This document shows positions 9,218 through 19,416 of a DNA stretch of 64,000 bases, piece by piece; position 1 is the stretch's first letter; every line of letters starts with the position of its first letter. A model generated the notes under the pieces. The model worked only from the letters and a program-made list of their open reading frames with translations, searched no databases and had not been told where the DNA came from. Both the position numbers and the translations under genes were made by a program. Origin of the DNA: Vibrio cidicii (GTDB taxonomy: Bacteria; Pseudomonadota; Gammaproteobacteria; Enterobacterales; Vibrionaceae); contig NZ_CP046803.1 in the NCBI RefSeq assembly GCF_009763805.1, positions 744,001-808,000 of the forward strand. Direction: 5' to 3'.

Positions 9218-10411
9218 TTAGATAATGCCCATCTCTTTGCCGACTTCGATAAACGCATCAATGGCTTTATCAAGCTGCTCGCGAGAGTGTGCGGCCGACA
9301 TCTGAGTGCGGATACGCGCTTGGCCTTTGGGTACCACTGGGAATGAAAAACCGATCACGTAGATGCCTTTGGCTAGTGCGCGCTCAGCAAACTCCGCCGC
9401 CACTTTGGCATCACCTAGCATGATGGGGATGATGGCGTGATCGGCGCCTGCCATTGTGAAGCCAGCCTCAGTCATGCGAGTGCGAAAGTGCGCCGCGTTT
9501 TCCCACAGGCGAGCACGCAGATCGCCGCTCTCTTGCAGTAGATCCAACACGCGAATGGAGGCAGCAACGATCGCCGGTGCTACCGAGTTAGAAAATAGGT
9601 ACGGACGAGAGCGCTGACGCAACCAGTCGATCACCTCTTTTTTACCCGCTGTGTAACCGCCCGATGCGCCGCCCATCGCTTTGCCAAGCGTACCTGTAAT
9701 GATGTCGATACGATCCACCACGTTGTGATATTCGTGCGTGCCTGCACCTGTTGGGCCCATAAAGCCGACTGCGTGCGAGTCATCGACCATGGTCAATGCG
9801 CCATATTTTTCCGCTAGGTCACAAATGGCTGGTAGGTTGGCAACCACACCGTCCATTGAGAACACGCCATCGGTCACGACTAGAATGTTGCGCGCGCCCG
9901 CTGCTTTTGCCGCGATAAGCTGCTCTTCCAGCTCTTGCATGTTGTTGTTGCTGTAGCGAAAACGCATGGCTTTACACAGACGCACGCCGTCGATGATCGA
10001 AGCGTGGTTCAGCGCGTCAGAGATGATGGCGTCTTCTTTATCCAGCAGGGTTTCAAACAGGCCAGCGTTGGCATCAAAGCAGGAGGTGTAAAGAATGGTG
10101 TCTTCTTTACCCAAGAATTGCGAAAGCTTCTGCTCAAGCTGTTTGTGAATGTCTTGCGTACCACAGATAAAGCGTACCGACGCCATACCAAAACCGTGGC
10201 TGTCCATCCCCTCTTTGGCCGCTTCAATCAGCGCCGGGTGATTGGCTAGGCCCAGATAGTTGTTGGCGCAGAAGTTCAGCACTTCTTCGCCGCTGGCGAT
10301 TTTCACCGCCGCTTGCTGATCAGAGGTAATGATGCGCTCAGATTTGTACAGGCCTTCCGCTTTCACTTCTTCAAGTTGATTGCGGATCTGTTGGTAAAAT
10401 GCTGAAGACAT
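9218..10411 (-). CDS. kbl: 2-amino-3-ketobutyrate CoA ligase (glycine C-acetyltransferase)
   Basis: PLP enzyme that cleaves 2-amino-3-ketobutyrate with CoA to glycine and acetyl-CoA, using the unstable product of Tdh. The 397-residue protein starts [16 protein letters not shown], the family start, 24 codons inside the longest frame. Alpha-oxoamine synthase motifs are clear: [22 protein letters not shown], and the PLP lysine in [16 protein letters not shown]. It is the first gene of the kbl-tdh operon. The 180 bp upstream hold no other gene apart from the terminator shared with the haemolysin gene. Confidence 0.96.
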   Translation of the reverse strand: MSSAFYQQIRNQLEEVKAEGLYKSERIITSDQQAAVKIASGEEVLNFCANNYLGLANHPALIEAAKEGMDSHGFGMASVRFICGTQDIHKQLEQKLSQFLGKEDTILYTSCFDANAGLFETLLDKEDAIISDALNHASIIDGVRLCKAMRFRYSNNNMQELEEQLIAAKAAGARNILVVTDGVFSMDGVVANLPAICDLAEKYGALTMVDDSHAVGFMGPTGAGTHEYHNVVDRIDIITGTLGKAMGGASGGYTAGKKEVIDWLRQRSRPYLFSNSVAPAIVAASIRVLDLLQESGDLRARLWENAAHFRTRMTEAGFTMAGADHAIIPIMLGDAKVAAEFAERALAKGIYVIGFSFPVVPKGQARIRTQMSAAHSREQLDKAIDAFIEVGKEMGII

Positions 10412-10595
10412 GGAGTATTCCTTCCAGATGGTTTGGGGGCGGCTTGAGAGCCGACTCATTGTAGGGCAGCCTTTATGTGACAAGGGTCACAGGCGAATGG
10501 CCGTTATTACTTTCAAGTGTAATCTATGGCTTGGAAAACGATTATCCCTGACATTGGAAAAGCATTAGTGAATCAGAGGCAAGAATCACAATGAA

Positions 10596-10621
10596 AAACG
10601 GAAGCCGTTTGGCTTCCGTTT
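10596..10621. terminator. Hairpin AAACGGAAGCC / GGCTTCCGTTT
   Basis: An 11-bp perfect stem with a 4-base loop lies 24 bp beyond the restored stop of the haemolysin gene. It is followed by T/A-rich sequence on the minus strand, so it should terminate that gene. Confidence 0.75.
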
Positions 10622-10644
10622 CGATTAGGTGCTAAGAGCGGGTT

Positions 10645-11899
10645 TTAAAAGGCAAAACGCTGCATGCCTGCGCCCGGTTCGAGCATCTTGTCGGCGATGT
10701 ATTTGTGCACTGCGGTGGTTGGGTGAGTCACCCCCCAGAAGACGTATTTGTCTGAGCTGTGCGCCGCGCACTCGTTGGTCAAGCTGTGGCTGTAGAGATA
10801 ATCCGCCGCCGACGAAACGGTTGATGTTCAAACACGCGTCGCTGGCGTTGACAAAGCCATGTTGCTGCGGGTTGGTGGTCAGCTGTTCAAACAGAGTGTA
10901 AGTATCGTACAGGGTGATGTTGTAGCCTTGCAGGATGTACAGCGCCGCTTGCGCTTTGATGAACTCGTTGAACTCTAGGATCTTCGCACGCACTGTGGCG
11001 ATTTCATCGGCGCTCGAGTATTTGAACTGCGGCGCTTTGGTCGCATCTGGCAACGTCATCAACATGATGTTTTGCGCACCAGCATCGGTAAGGCGAGCTA
11101 ACGCGCTGGCGAAGTCCGCTTGCACGTCGGCCACTTCACGGTTGTAGTTCATGAAATCATTCAAGCCAAACTCAAGCGTAAACAAGGTATTGGCTGGCTT
11201 GTAGTTTTTCGCCATTTTGGCGTACGTCAGATAAGAAGAGACCTGATCCCCTACCCCAGTTAACGCAATGTATTGATTCGAGCCTGCCGCGCCGCCCACG
11301 GCCCAGTTATATAGCGGCAGTTTTTTCTCTTGGGCGATGTATTCCGTCCAGACAAAACCGTTGGAGAAGTGGCCGAGGAACCAAGTATTAGGGTTGGGGA
11401 AGCGCCACATCGCAGCATTGAAGATGTTGCCGGTATCCGACAAGCTGTCACCAAATGCGACCATCTTGTTGATTTGATCGGCTTGCATCACCGGATCATT
11501 GGTCCAAATCGTGTGGTTGTACGACCAACGATTGTCGGCAGCAAAGAAGGTGATGTCGGCGTTTTCATGGCTCACACCGAGCGTCTCTTCACAACGCTGT
11601 TTAATCACGTTTTGCGAGGTACTGGTGTAAAACATGTTTTTAAAAGAGACCGAACTCCACCAATAGCCATTGAGGGTGTAGTAGCTCCCATCGGGATTTT
11701 GTGCCCATTGCCAATCCGTTGCCGAATCGTTATGAGAGTTTCCGGTGCGATACCAGCAGCGAACATAGGTGTAGGTTTGTTTGTTTTGCGTACTGACCAC
11801 TTGCGCAGTCGTTATGGATTCAGGAGAGAGCGCTGGCTCAGCAGCCACTGCAGAAGCGAGGGGTAACAGAGCCCCCAGCAGTATTGTCATCTTTTTCAT
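10645..11899 (-). pseudogene. plpA: Thermolabile haemolysin / phospholipase A2 (GDSL lipase), interrupted by a +1 frameshift
   Basis: Secreted lecithin-dependent haemolysin of the TLH/VvPlpA family. A signal peptide (MKKMTILLGALLPLASAVAA) precedes an N-terminal ~110-residue domain and then the GDSL esterase core: block I MVAFGDSLSDTGN (Ser), GHFSNGFVW, and LEFGLNDFMN. Near the end, at 10815-10817, an extra base (GAAAC for GAAC on the plus strand) diverts the frame. Without it the protein continues NINRSSAADYLYSH... to VTHPTTAVHKY, carrying the block V catalytic His, and stops at 10645. As written the catalytic His is lost and an unrelated tail runs to 10625. The start at 11899 follows AGAAG. 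The gene is divergent from vvsA. Confidence 0.85.
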
Positions 11900-12339
11900 A
11901 GAATTATCTTCTTGTTTTATGATTGTAAACTGGCAAATGAGAGAATTTCTCGCTGACAGTTTTGTCATTTTGAGTAGATACTCTATCGAGTCAACCACCT
12001 AAATATGCAATTTTCCAAATCTGGCATCAAAGTCAAAAAAGATTCATTCTATCAATTGAAGATTATTTTATAAAAATAGAATAATTACTCACTAACAATA
12101 ATTTAACATGCAGTTTTTATCAATTAACTATTTGCTTTATAAGCACTTTAAATGAACAAGCGATGTTCACCTCCGCTGTTTATTGGGTGACATTTTGTAC
12201 AATTCTTATCATTCAAGACACGATTATCTTGGCATTTTATAACTATAAGCTATAGCTAGACAGCTCATGAATCGCACATAAAAGTGACTTTTCATGAAGA
12301 TAAAGTGAATAAAAAACAGCTCAAAAAGGAATAGAGCAA
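11900..12339. other. Divergent promoter region between haemolysin and serine protease genes
   Basis: This 440-bp AT-rich gap has no credible gene. It must hold promoters for both secreted virulence-type genes. Long A/T runs (around 12040-12130) and a GTGACATTTTGTAC stretch (12187-12200) are visible, but no operator could be assigned with confidence. Confidence 0.5.
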
Positions 12340-14712
12340 ATGCACTACACAACAACAAAAACCAAAGGGATTTTTTCCCTGTCTGCTATCGCTGTGGCGA
12401 TCACCGCATCAGCATCAGCGCTCGCTGCACCCGGTATTGGCTTCAACGAGGCAGACCTTCCAACCAAATACATAGTAAAGTTCAAAGACGACCTTCAAAC
12501 ACGTTCGACCATGGCAAGCAACCCGTTTTTCGGCCCGAATTTGGTCCGAGAAGCGGTGCTTAACCAAGTCAACGCGCGCCAAGTGGAAAAACTCGGCCGT
12601 CAGGCACTGTACAGCGTTGAAATCGATAGCAACGAGCTTGCTGCACTGCAAAACAACGCCGAAGTGGAATACGTGGAAATTGACCCTCCGCGCTATCTGC
12701 TGAGTGAAACCACCCCATGGGGCTACGGCGCGGTCAACGCGCAGCGACTGGATGACGGCAGCGCAGGCAACCGCACTGTGTGTATCATTGACTCCGGCTA
12801 CGACCTCAATCACAACGATTTGAGTGGTAACCGCGTCAATGGCAGCAACGACAGTGGCACTGGCGCGTGGAGCGATCCGGGCAACAATAACGCCCACGGC
12901 ACCCACGTGGCAGGCACCATTGCGGCAATTGCTAACGGCGAAGGGGTGAAAGGGATCATGCCGAATCAGAATGTCAATCTGCACATCGTTAAAGTGTTTA
13001 ACGAGTCGGGTTGGGGTTACTCTTCCAGCTTGGTCAAAGCGATTCAAACCTGTGCCGATAACGGCGCTAATGTCGTTAACATGAGCTTAGGTGGTAGCCA
13101 GTCCAGCCGCACGGAAGAGACCGCACTGAAAGCGATTTACGATCAAGGCGTGTTGCTGATTGCCGCCGCTGGTAACTCGGGCAACACCGCGCACAGCTAT
13201 CCGGCCTCTTACGACTCTGTGGTTTCAGTGGCGGCGGTGGACAACCACAACGATCACGCGGCATTTTCTCAGGCGACAAACCAAGTTGAAGTTGCCGCGC
13301 CGGGCATGGCCATTTTGTCGACCGTGACGGTAGGCGAAGGGATTTTGTCGGACATTTCACTCTCTGGTAACAGCTACTTTGATCGTGGTGTCGTACCGCA
13401 CAACCGCTTGATCGTCAGCGGCAGCAATTACGCGCCAGCACCGGTTGCAGGCAGTGTCACTGCGCCACTGGCAAGTTGTGATGTCTCATCAGGCAGCTAC
13501 AACTGTGGCGATATGAGCAACAAAGTCTGTCTCACCGAACGTATTGACAACCAAACCGCGACGCTCGATCCGGAAATCGATGCGGTCAAAGCCTGTTACA
13601 ACGCTGGCGCGAAAGCGGCGATTGTCTACAGTAACCAAGCGCTACCGGGCCTGCAAAACCCGTTTGTGCTGGATGACAACAACCGCTACCGCATGGTGTC
13701 GGTGACTGTCGACCGTCAGCTTGGTTTGGAACTGGCTAACCAAGTGGGGAGCAGCGTCACTGTGTCCACCGAAACGGGCAAAGATTATGAGTACTACAAC
13801 GGTACTTCCATGGCGACCCCACATGTCACCGGTGTTGCCGCGCTGGTGTGGAGTTACCATCCAACCTGCAGCGCGCAGCAAGTGCGTAAAGCGCTTCGCG
13901 CTACCGCCACCGACATCGACGTTGCTGGCCGCGATAACCGTACTGGCTATGGTTTGATCAATGCCGATGCGGCGAAAGCGTATCTGGATGCTAGCTGTGA
14001 CGGCCCAACAGGACCTGTCGATCCTGATGGAAACGCGCTGGAAAACGGCGTAGCCAAAGGCCCACTCTCTGGCGATGAGAAAACCAGTGCCGTGTTTACT
14101 TTCGACGTTCCAGCCGACGCCACTCAAGCCACCTTTAATTTAAGCGGCGGCACGGGTGATGCGGATATGTATGTGCGCTTTAACGGCACGCCGACCACCA
14201 GCAGCTACGATTGTCGATCTTGGCAAAGTGGCAACGGTGAAAGCTGTAATCTTAATGTCACCCAAGCGGGCACCTATGAAGTGCTGGTCTATGGTTACGC
14301 GGCTTATTCCGGCGCTTCATTAACCGCTACGCATAACGGCAGCGATCAACCGACGGACGGCCAAACGCCTTCGAGCTACACCAATGCCAACGCAGTGGCG
14401 ATCCCTGACAACTCATCGGCAGGCGCGGTGAGTGAAATCAATGTGCTGCGCAGCGGCGATGCGGGTAATGTCAGCGTCGATCTGAACATCAGCCATACTT
14501 ATATCGGCGATCTCAAGGTCACTTTGATCTCCCCAACGGGCGGCCAAGTGGTTCTGCACAATAACAGCGGCGGTTCTGCCAACGACATTCGCACCACACT
14601 ATCGGCCGATTTTACTGGCTATGAGGCGAAGGGAACTTGGCAACTTAAAGTTGTTGACAGTGCCAAACAAGACACGGGCACCATCAATAGCTGGACCCTG
14701 TCATTTCAATAA
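12340..14712 (+). CDS. vvsA: Secreted subtilisin-like serine protease (VvsA type)
   Basis: A 790-residue extracellular S8 protease. Signal peptide to about residue 30 (ASASALA), inhibitor I9 propeptide ~45-116 (KYIVKFKDDLQ), then the subtilisin domain with the triad Asp151 (CIIDSGYD), His186 (AHGTHVAGT) and Ser490 (NGTSMATPH). The large gap before Ser490 is filled by a protease-associated (PA) domain, roughly 335-460. After the catalytic domain come a PPC domain (~565-670, FTFDVPADATQATFNL) and a P/proprotein-convertase domain (~685-790, ending GTINSWTLSFQ). The ribosome site AAAAGGAA precedes the ATG. vvsB follows 9 bp later, so the two are co-transcribed. Confidence 0.93.
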   Translation: MHYTTTKTKGIFSLSAIAVAITASASALAAPGIGFNEADLPTKYIVKFKDDLQTRSTMASNPFFGPNLVREAVLNQVNARQVEKLGRQALYSVEIDSNELAALQNNAEVEYVEIDPPRYLLSETTPWGYGAVNAQRLDDGSAGNRTVCIIDSGYDLNHNDLSGNRVNGSNDSGTGAWSDPGNNNAHGTHVAGTIAAIANGEGVKGIMPNQNVNLHIVKVFNESGWGYSSSLVKAIQTCADNGANVVNMSLGGSQSSRTEETALKAIYDQGVLLIAAAGNSGNTAHSYPASYDSVVSVAAVDNHNDHAAFSQATNQVEVAAPGMAILSTVTVGEGILSDISLSGNSYFDRGVVPHNRLIVSGSNYAPAPVAGSVTAPLASCDVSSGSYNCGDMSNKVCLTERIDNQTATLDPEIDAVKACYNAGAKAAIVYSNQALPGLQNPFVLDDNNRYRMVSVTVDRQLGLELANQVGSSVTVSTETGKDYEYYNGTSMATPHVTGVAALVWSYHPTCSAQQVRKALRATATDIDVAGRDNRTGYGLINADAAKAYLDASCDGPTGPVDPDGNALENGVAKGPLSGDEKTSAVFTFDVPADATQATFNLSGGTGDADMYVRFNGTPTTSSYDCRSWQSGNGESCNLNVTQAGTYEVLVYGYAAYSGASLTATHNGSDQPTDGQTPSSYTNANAVAIPDNSSAGAVSEINVLRSGDAGNVSVDLNISHTYIGDLKVTLISPTGGQVVLHNNSGGSANDIRTTLSADFTGYEAKGTWQLKVVDSAKQDTGTINSWTLSFQ

Positions 14713-14721
14713 GGAGAGAGT

Positions 14722-15141
14722 ATGAAGAAGCGCATTCTATGGTCAGTTGGCAGTGTGGTGCTCACCACAATCACTGCGCTAACGTTTATGCCACCGTCAC
14801 ACGCCAACAACGCTGGCTTTCCGGTGGTCGATAAACGTGTGCAACAAGCCGCGGCTGCCCCTGCCCGTTATTTCGTTAAATATCAGGCAGGTAAAGAGCA
14901 GCAAGTGCGTGAGCTTCTTCGCTCCTACGAAATTGAAATCGTAGATGCCCTCGTCAAACAACAAGTGTTGGTGGTGACTGGTGAGAAACAGCAGATCGAA
15001 CAGCTTAGCCACAGCGAACTGATTGATTACACCGAGCCAGAAACCAACGAGGATGCTCTACGCGCAATAAGCATAACGCCCCATCACGGGGCGTTATTTT
15101 TACCTTTCAGCACTGACTGGTTGTGGCACATCACGCTGTAA
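14722..15141 (+). CDS. vvsB: VvsB-type propeptide/inhibitor-like partner of the serine protease (C-terminus probably frameshifted)
   Basis: Signal peptide (cleaving near PPSHA), then an I9-like fold: ARYFVKYQAGKEQQVRELL and VLVVTGEKQQIEQL resemble the subtilisin propeptide, so it probably acts as chaperone or inhibitor of VvsA. The written frame runs through the terminator hairpin, giving an odd tail ITPHHGALFLPF. If the GAAAC at 15040-15044 is corrected to GAAC, the protein instead ends TEPEPTRMLYAQ with a TAA at 15068-15070, right before the hairpin. I consider 14722-15070 the real gene. GGAGAG precedes the start. Confidence 0.8.
   Translation: MKKRILWSVGSVVLTTITALTFMPPSHANNAGFPVVDKRVQQAAAAPARYFVKYQAGKEQQVRELLRSYEIEIVDALVKQQVLVVTGEKQQIEQLSHSELIDYTEPETNEDALRAISITPHHGALFLPFSTDWLWHITL
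15073..15101. terminator. Bidirectional terminator between vvsB and the MFS gene
   Basis: The perfect 10-bp stem ATAACGCCCC / GGGGCGTTAT with a 5-base loop is followed by TTTTT on the plus strand. It serves the vvsAB operon and, read leftward, the converging MFS gene. Confidence 0.85.
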
Positions 15142-16344
15142 ATGATGCTCCGCCAACCAGTAGAGCCAGATCATCGCAAGACACAACACAAAACAGAGAC
15201 CGAACAACCAGTTGGAGCTCAACGAATCAAGCATCATCCCGCCAATCAGCGGAGACACCGCAAAACCGAGCGAATAAAGCGCCGCTGCACCGAAGTAGGA
15301 TCCGCGCAAGTGCGCCGGTGCCAAACGGTCAATCTGCACGTTGAGAGTAGGAAAGGCAATCACTTCCCCAAGGCTCATAACAAAGCAGGCCAGCCCCCAG
15401 CCGAGCGGCATATCTGCTGGCGTGAGCATAAAGCCAACCTGCGCCAACGCCATGAGGATCATGCCGATGCGGGTGCGCGCAAACAGCGGCACATGCTCCA
15501 GCCATTTCAACATCGGAAACTGAAAAACAATGATCGTCATGGTATTGACCAAAACCAAGCCGGCGACAATCTTCGCCGCGTCGATGATGTCAGAGCGAAC
15601 AATCACTTGCGGAATAGACGAATCCAACTGCGCGTACACAAACATCATCAGGAAGTTGGCGATCATCAACTTTACGAAAATCGCATCACGGCTGATGACC
15701 TTGAGGGTGGCGCGAAAATTCGGCAGTTGGGAGGGATCGGGCTTGCTAAACGCCTGCTTGCGCTCTATGCCAAAAAACAGCCAGCCGGTGTAGAACAGGT
15801 ACGTGACACCCGTGATGTAAAACAGATGCTGCGGTGAGCTCAACCCAATCGTCACCCCGAGCAGTGGGCCAATCGCGCCGCCCAAATTGAGTAAGAAATA
15901 ACGAATATTCATCGCCAGTTCGCGATCTTTTACATCGGCTAAGTTGTCGCCAAGCACCGCTTTGGCAGGCGCTTCAATCATAGGCCGCATTAAGCCCGCC
16001 AGTAAAATAAGGAAGTAGAAGTGCCACAATTCGCTCGCCAGTGCGATGCCAGAATACGCCGCCGCCGCAACCAAACTGCCGCACACCATCACCCATTTTC
16101 GGCCAAATTTGTCTGACAAATAGCCCGAATAAAGACCAGTCAAGGCGCCTACAATTGCCGAACCTGCTAGCATGCCGCCAATTTGCGCCGCGCTCGCGCC
16201 GTAATCTTGATATAAGAACACAATCAGAAATGGCCACGCCATAAAGTAACTGGTTCGCGCCAACAAAGTGCCGCTGAGCACTGTCCAAACCGAAAAATTG
16301 AACCGCCTGACACGCTCTCTTTGAAACAAACTCTCTTCTTGCAT
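15100..16344 (-). CDS. Major facilitator superfamily transporter
   Basis: A 414-residue inner-membrane protein with about 12 hydrophobic segments. The MFS motif between TM2 and TM3 is GYLSDKFGRKWVMV, and the second half begins around residue 205 after a cytoplasmic loop (IERKQAFSKPDP). It resembles drug/sugar efflux members of the MdtH/YceL kind, but the substrate is not known. I place the start at 16344 (MQEESLFQRE), preceded by AAGGAG, rather than the longer frame. A divergent LysR-type gene lies 273 bp away, the usual setting for its regulator. Confidence 0.85.
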   Translation of the reverse strand: MQEESLFQRERVRRFNFSVWTVLSGTLLARTSYFMAWPFLIVFLYQDYGASAAQIGGMLAGSAIVGALTGLYSGYLSDKFGRKWVMVCGSLVAAAAYSGIALASELWHFYFLILLAGLMRPMIEAPAKAVLGDNLADVKDRELAMNIRYFLLNLGGAIGPLLGVTIGLSSPQHLFYITGVTYLFYTGWLFFGIERKQAFSKPDPSQLPNFRATLKVISRDAIFVKLMIANFLMMFVYAQLDSSIPQVIVRSDIIDAAKIVAGLVLVNTMTIIVFQFPMLKWLEHVPLFARTRIGMILMALAQVGFMLTPADMPLGWGLACFVMSLGEVIAFPTLNVQIDRLAPAHLRGSYFGAAALYSLGFAVSPLIGGMMLDSLSSNWLFGLCFVLCLAMIWLYWLAEHHLQRDVPQPVSAER

Positions 16345-16617
16345 TGTGGCTCCTTGCTCTGACTGACGTGACCGACCTGATGGCAGGCATAAATAGGTGA
16401 TTGGATGAATAATTCGCCCAGTATAGGGGCACAATGCGGGATATGTAACCCGTTGTTAACAAAAATACTAGTCACAAATTTTATTGGCGATTATTCATTC
16501 ATCACTCCTCTCAGAGAGGCATAATTCGCGCTCATTTCCCTTCCCCTTGCAGTGATTTGTGCCCTTTCTGTTACAATGCTCGCCCGATCTGCGCTTTGCT
16601 AAAAGAGATAGCACCCT

Positions 16618-17530
16618 ATGGTTAATCCGAAACTCATCGCTTTACTGCCTGATCTCGCCAGCTTTATTTTGGTCGTCAACGAAGGAAGCTTCACCGCAGC
16701 GGCCAAAAAACTCGGCGTCACGCCTTCGGCGCTGAGCAAACTCATTACCCGTCTTGAACAGGCCTTAAAGGTGAAGCTCTTTGAACGCACTACGCGCAAA
16801 TTGATCATCACGCAAGCTGGGCAAAAGGTTTATGACCAAAGCATCGCGATGGTGAACGCGGCGCAGCAGGCGATTGAGGTCTCGGAAGCTGAACACAGCG
16901 AACCTTCTGGCGCGTTAACAGTCGCCGCACCCGAAGCGTTTCTTAATTCAGTATTACAGCCGTTTGTTGTGCCGTTTTTGACTCGCTATCCGCACATCCA
17001 ACTTAAGCTGCGCGCCGCAGACGGAGAGATTGATCTGTTCCGCGATGGTATCGATCTGGCGTTTAAACTCACCGATAAACCCGATGAAAACTTGGTACTC
17101 AAAGAGATCAGCAAAACCCGTTTAGTGCTGTGCGCCTCGCCAGATTACCTTGAGCGCAGAGGCACACCGCATCACCCGACCGAAACTGGTGCAGCACGAT
17201 TGCCTGTATCTGGCGGAAAATGACAAAGACAACCTCTGGTCGTTCTCCAAAGAGGAAGAGTTGCACTCCGTCGCGGTGTCCGGCTGCTATGCCGTCAACC
17301 ACTCGCAGATGCGCCTTAACGGTGTCAAGCAAGGGCTAGGCATTGGCATCTTCCATGATTTTGTTATCCGCGAAGCGCGAGAGCGTGGCGAAGTGGTGGA
17401 AGTGCTGTCTGATTGGATGATCAAAAGTAATTATCACGGCGCGATCGCCATGCAATACCCACAAAGCAAGTACATGCCCGCGAGGCTGAGGGTGTTTATT
17501 GATTTTGTAAACGAAAGTTTGGTGTTTTAA
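16618..17530 (+). pseudogene. LysR-family transcriptional regulator, interrupted by a +1 frameshift
   Basis: The N-terminal winged helix-turn-helix is intact (FILVVNEGSFTAAAKKLGVTPSALSKLITRLEQAL). The effector domain follows from ~residue 90. At 17183-17185 an extra A (GAAAC) shifts the frame after HHPTE; removing it gives HHPTELVQHDCLYLAENDKD and continuity to the stop at 17530, about 304 residues, the usual LysR length. The C-terminal part carries VKQGLGIGIFHDF, typical of the second subdomain. It is divergent from the MFS transporter and probably controls it. Confidence 0.85.
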
Positions 17531-17584
17531 CGCGCTTTAGAAAAGACAAAGTGATGTAAACGAGGAGAGGTGAACTGCAAGGGT

Positions 17585-18013
17585 TTAAGCGACAAAAGGA
17601 TCTGACGGCGGCCCTCTCGGAACTTGTCTTTCAAATCGTACACTTAGAGCCAAAAAAGTGTAGCTGTCTGAAATAACGAAGCTCAGTCGGGAAAGTAAAG
17701 GTGTAGTTGGAAGTGAATCTTGATGGAAAGTAGAAAAATGGCTGAACGGACAGGGCTTGCCGCTGTGTGTTGGCCTTTGATCGCCCTCTTCAATCTGTAC
17801 TAGTTCAAACCCGTTCAGTGTACAAAGTGTCGCCCACACGCCAGCGCTGCTACCATGTGCATTGATAACAGGCATCAGTGATACCAGCGTCCAGCTCAAG
17901 GCGGTTGCCAGCAACATAGCGCGATTGAATCGGGAGAAACGCATTGCCATTACGGGTTGAAGGTTTGCAAAAAGCTTATAGTAAAGCGGCATGGCTTGCA
18001 AAAATGGCAACAA
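17585..18013 (-). CDS. DUF2946-like small membrane-associated protein
   Basis: A 142-residue frame; the start may be internal, at 17950 (MAMRFSRFNRAM). One hydrophobic segment (MLLATALSWTLVSLMPVINA) is followed by WATLCTLNGFELVQI, then KPCPFSHFST, and a second hydrophobic stretch. The W..lC...G pattern plus a CPF-type motif recalls DUF2946 proteins, which are often found near copper or TonB genes. Here the second Cys of the usual CxxC is Ser. The C-terminal tail is basic and proline-rich. Function unknown; family call tentative. Confidence 0.5.
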   Translation of the reverse strand: MLPFLQAMPLYYKLFANLQPVMAMRFSRFNRAMLLATALSWTLVSLMPVINAHGSSAGVWATLCTLNGFELVQIEEGDQRPTHSGKPCPFSHFSTFHQDSLPTTPLLSRLSFVISDSYTFLALSVRFERQVPRGPPSDPFVA

Positions 18014-18060
18014 ATAACTGATTTGTTCATCACATCAATCCAGTAACCGCATGAAAAACG

Positions 18061-18090
18061 GCAAAACAAAACCCGCAAAAAAAGCGGGTT
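18061..18090 (-). terminator. Terminator of the cytochrome b562 gene
   Basis: Stem AACCCGC / GCGGGTT with a 7-base A-loop; on the minus strand it is followed by TTGTTTTG. It lies 27 bp after the stop of the cytochrome b562 gene. Confidence 0.75.
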
Positions 18091-18116
18091 GATCGCTAAT
18101 GTGACCGGAGAGAGCG

Positions 18117-18515
18117 TTAGCCGAACAGCTTGCTCCAGATGCTCGGGTTACGCTTGTCGTGATACTCTTCGCGCAACTGGTCAATCTCACGCAGTGCTTG
18201 TTTTGCTTGTTGCAGATCGCCCTGCTTTAGCTCTTGATCGATTTTACTCAGCACGACCGACAGCTTGTTAAAACCTTCTTGGTAAATGCCATCTTTCTCG
18301 GCAGGGTAGATGCCTCGCTTAGAGCTTTCAACCAGTGCTTGCAGTTGCGTCACCGCCTCCTGCATGCTGCTGATATCTTGCGCTTCTGCTGCATGACGAA
18401 ACTCCAGCTTCATCTGTTGCATGTTTTGTTTTAAGTCCACTCCTGCCGCATTCGCTGCGCCGTGGAAGGAAGACAAAATCAGTGCTGAGCTAAGCAAAAT
18501 TGAACCAAACTTCAT
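18117..18515 (-). CDS. Cytochrome b562 family protein
   Basis: A small periplasmic four-helix protein. Signal peptide of about 23 residues (MKFGSILLSSALILSSFHGAANA), then ~109 residues. The two axial haem ligands of cytochrome b562 appear to be present: Met in LKQNMQQMKLEF near the start of the mature protein, and His in REEYHDKRNPS near the end. It lacks the CxxCH of cytochrome c', so any haem would be non-covalent. It has its own start with AACGGAGAAGTA upstream and a terminator, so it is a single-gene unit. The physiological partner is unknown in this family. Confidence 0.8.
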   Translation of the reverse strand: MKFGSILLSSALILSSFHGAANAAGVDLKQNMQQMKLEFRHAAEAQDISSMQEAVTQLQALVESSKRGIYPAEKDGIYQEGFNKLSVVLSKIDQELKQGDLQQAKQALREIDQLREEYHDKRNPSIWSKLFG

Positions 18516-18597
18516 TACTTCTCCGTTGTTCTTATCATTTTTTCTCCGCTAGTGTACTGCATAGCCCACGAAAAATAAGCAAAGAAAATGTAAAAAG

Positions 18598-19347
18598 TCA
18601 CAGACTCAAATGGGCAAATTCGGCAATCTCTCCTCGACCGCGCAGCGCAAGAAAGGCGAGAAACTGTTTGGCAGAATGCGTGATCACCTGAGTGGCTTCA
18701 ATGCCAACCGTATCCAGCAGCTCACTGGCCAGATCGAGTTTTCCGACATCTTGACAAAAATGGGCATCACTTCCGGTCGTGAAATAGACGCCAATGGCTT
18801 TGCCGACTCGGGCGATTTCGTAACAGCGCTCGACACTGCCCACTCGGCTGTGGCCACGTAAGGTGGAGTTGTTGATCTCAATCGCCACGTCATACTCTTT
18901 GGCGCATTGCAGCACGGCCGTGAAATCGAAATCAAAGTGCGGATTACCCAGATGGCCAAGCGCATCGACGCGGCCACTTTTGATCACATTAATCAAAGCT
19001 TGGGTATGGGCTTCTTTGCTTGAAGGCGCAAACACGGGCTCGTGAAAGCTAGCGATCACCCAATCCAGGTTGGGGTCCACGCTGAGCGGAATATCAATTT
19101 CGCCCTCGGTGTTCAAGATGTTTGCTTCGACACCCCGAAGAATCGCAACGTCGTGAATAAAACGCGGCAACACACGCTGGTTGGAGAAAAACCAATAGTG
19201 TGGCGCTCCCGGCATCGATTCCGCATGATCGGTGCTGCAAAACATAGCTAAGCCATTTTCTTTAGCACATTGTGCGTTTTCAATCAGTGTGCTGTAAGCA
19301 TGGCCACTGGCGTAAGTATGGGTGTGCGTATCAATCTTCAGTTCCAT
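18598..19347 (-). CDS. PHP-domain phosphatase, YcdX-like
   Basis: The polymerase-and-histidinol-phosphatase metal site can be followed: [17 protein letters not shown] (motif I), [35 protein letters not shown] and [13 protein letters not shown]. These supply the His/Asp/Glu ligands of a trinuclear zinc or manganese centre that hydrolyses phosphate esters. E. coli YcdX is the closest named relative I recall; its natural substrate is not settled. I start at 19347 ([10 protein letters not shown]); an adjacent ATG at 19350 is equally possible. The final residues overlap no other gene, and a SRPBCC gene lies 69 bp upstream in the same direction. Confidence 0.85.
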   Translation of the reverse strand: MELKIDTHTHTYASGHAYSTLIENAQCAKENGLAMFCSTDHAESMPGAPHYWFFSNQRVLPRFIHDVAILRGVEANILNTEGEIDIPLSVDPNLDWVIASFHEPVFAPSSKEAHTQALINVIKSGRVDALGHLGNPHFDFDFTAVLQCAKEYDVAIEINNSTLRGHSRVGSVERCYEIARVGKAIGVYFTTGSDAHFCQDVGKLDLASELLDTVGIEATQVITHSAKQFLAFLALRGRGEIAEFAHLSL

Positions 19348-19416
19348 CATCACTCTCTGCATCGCGCTATCAGTGCGGTTAGTTTACCCCGTTAGGCAAA
19401 CGAGAGCCCGTAAAAA

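Noticed and set aside
12415..13047. 210-codon minus-strand frame
   Set aside because: Antisense to the vvsA propeptide and catalytic domain; no start context.
17464..17530. A separate small gene from the 17150-17530 frame
   Set aside because: It is the 3' part of the LysR gene in the shifted frame, not an independent gene.
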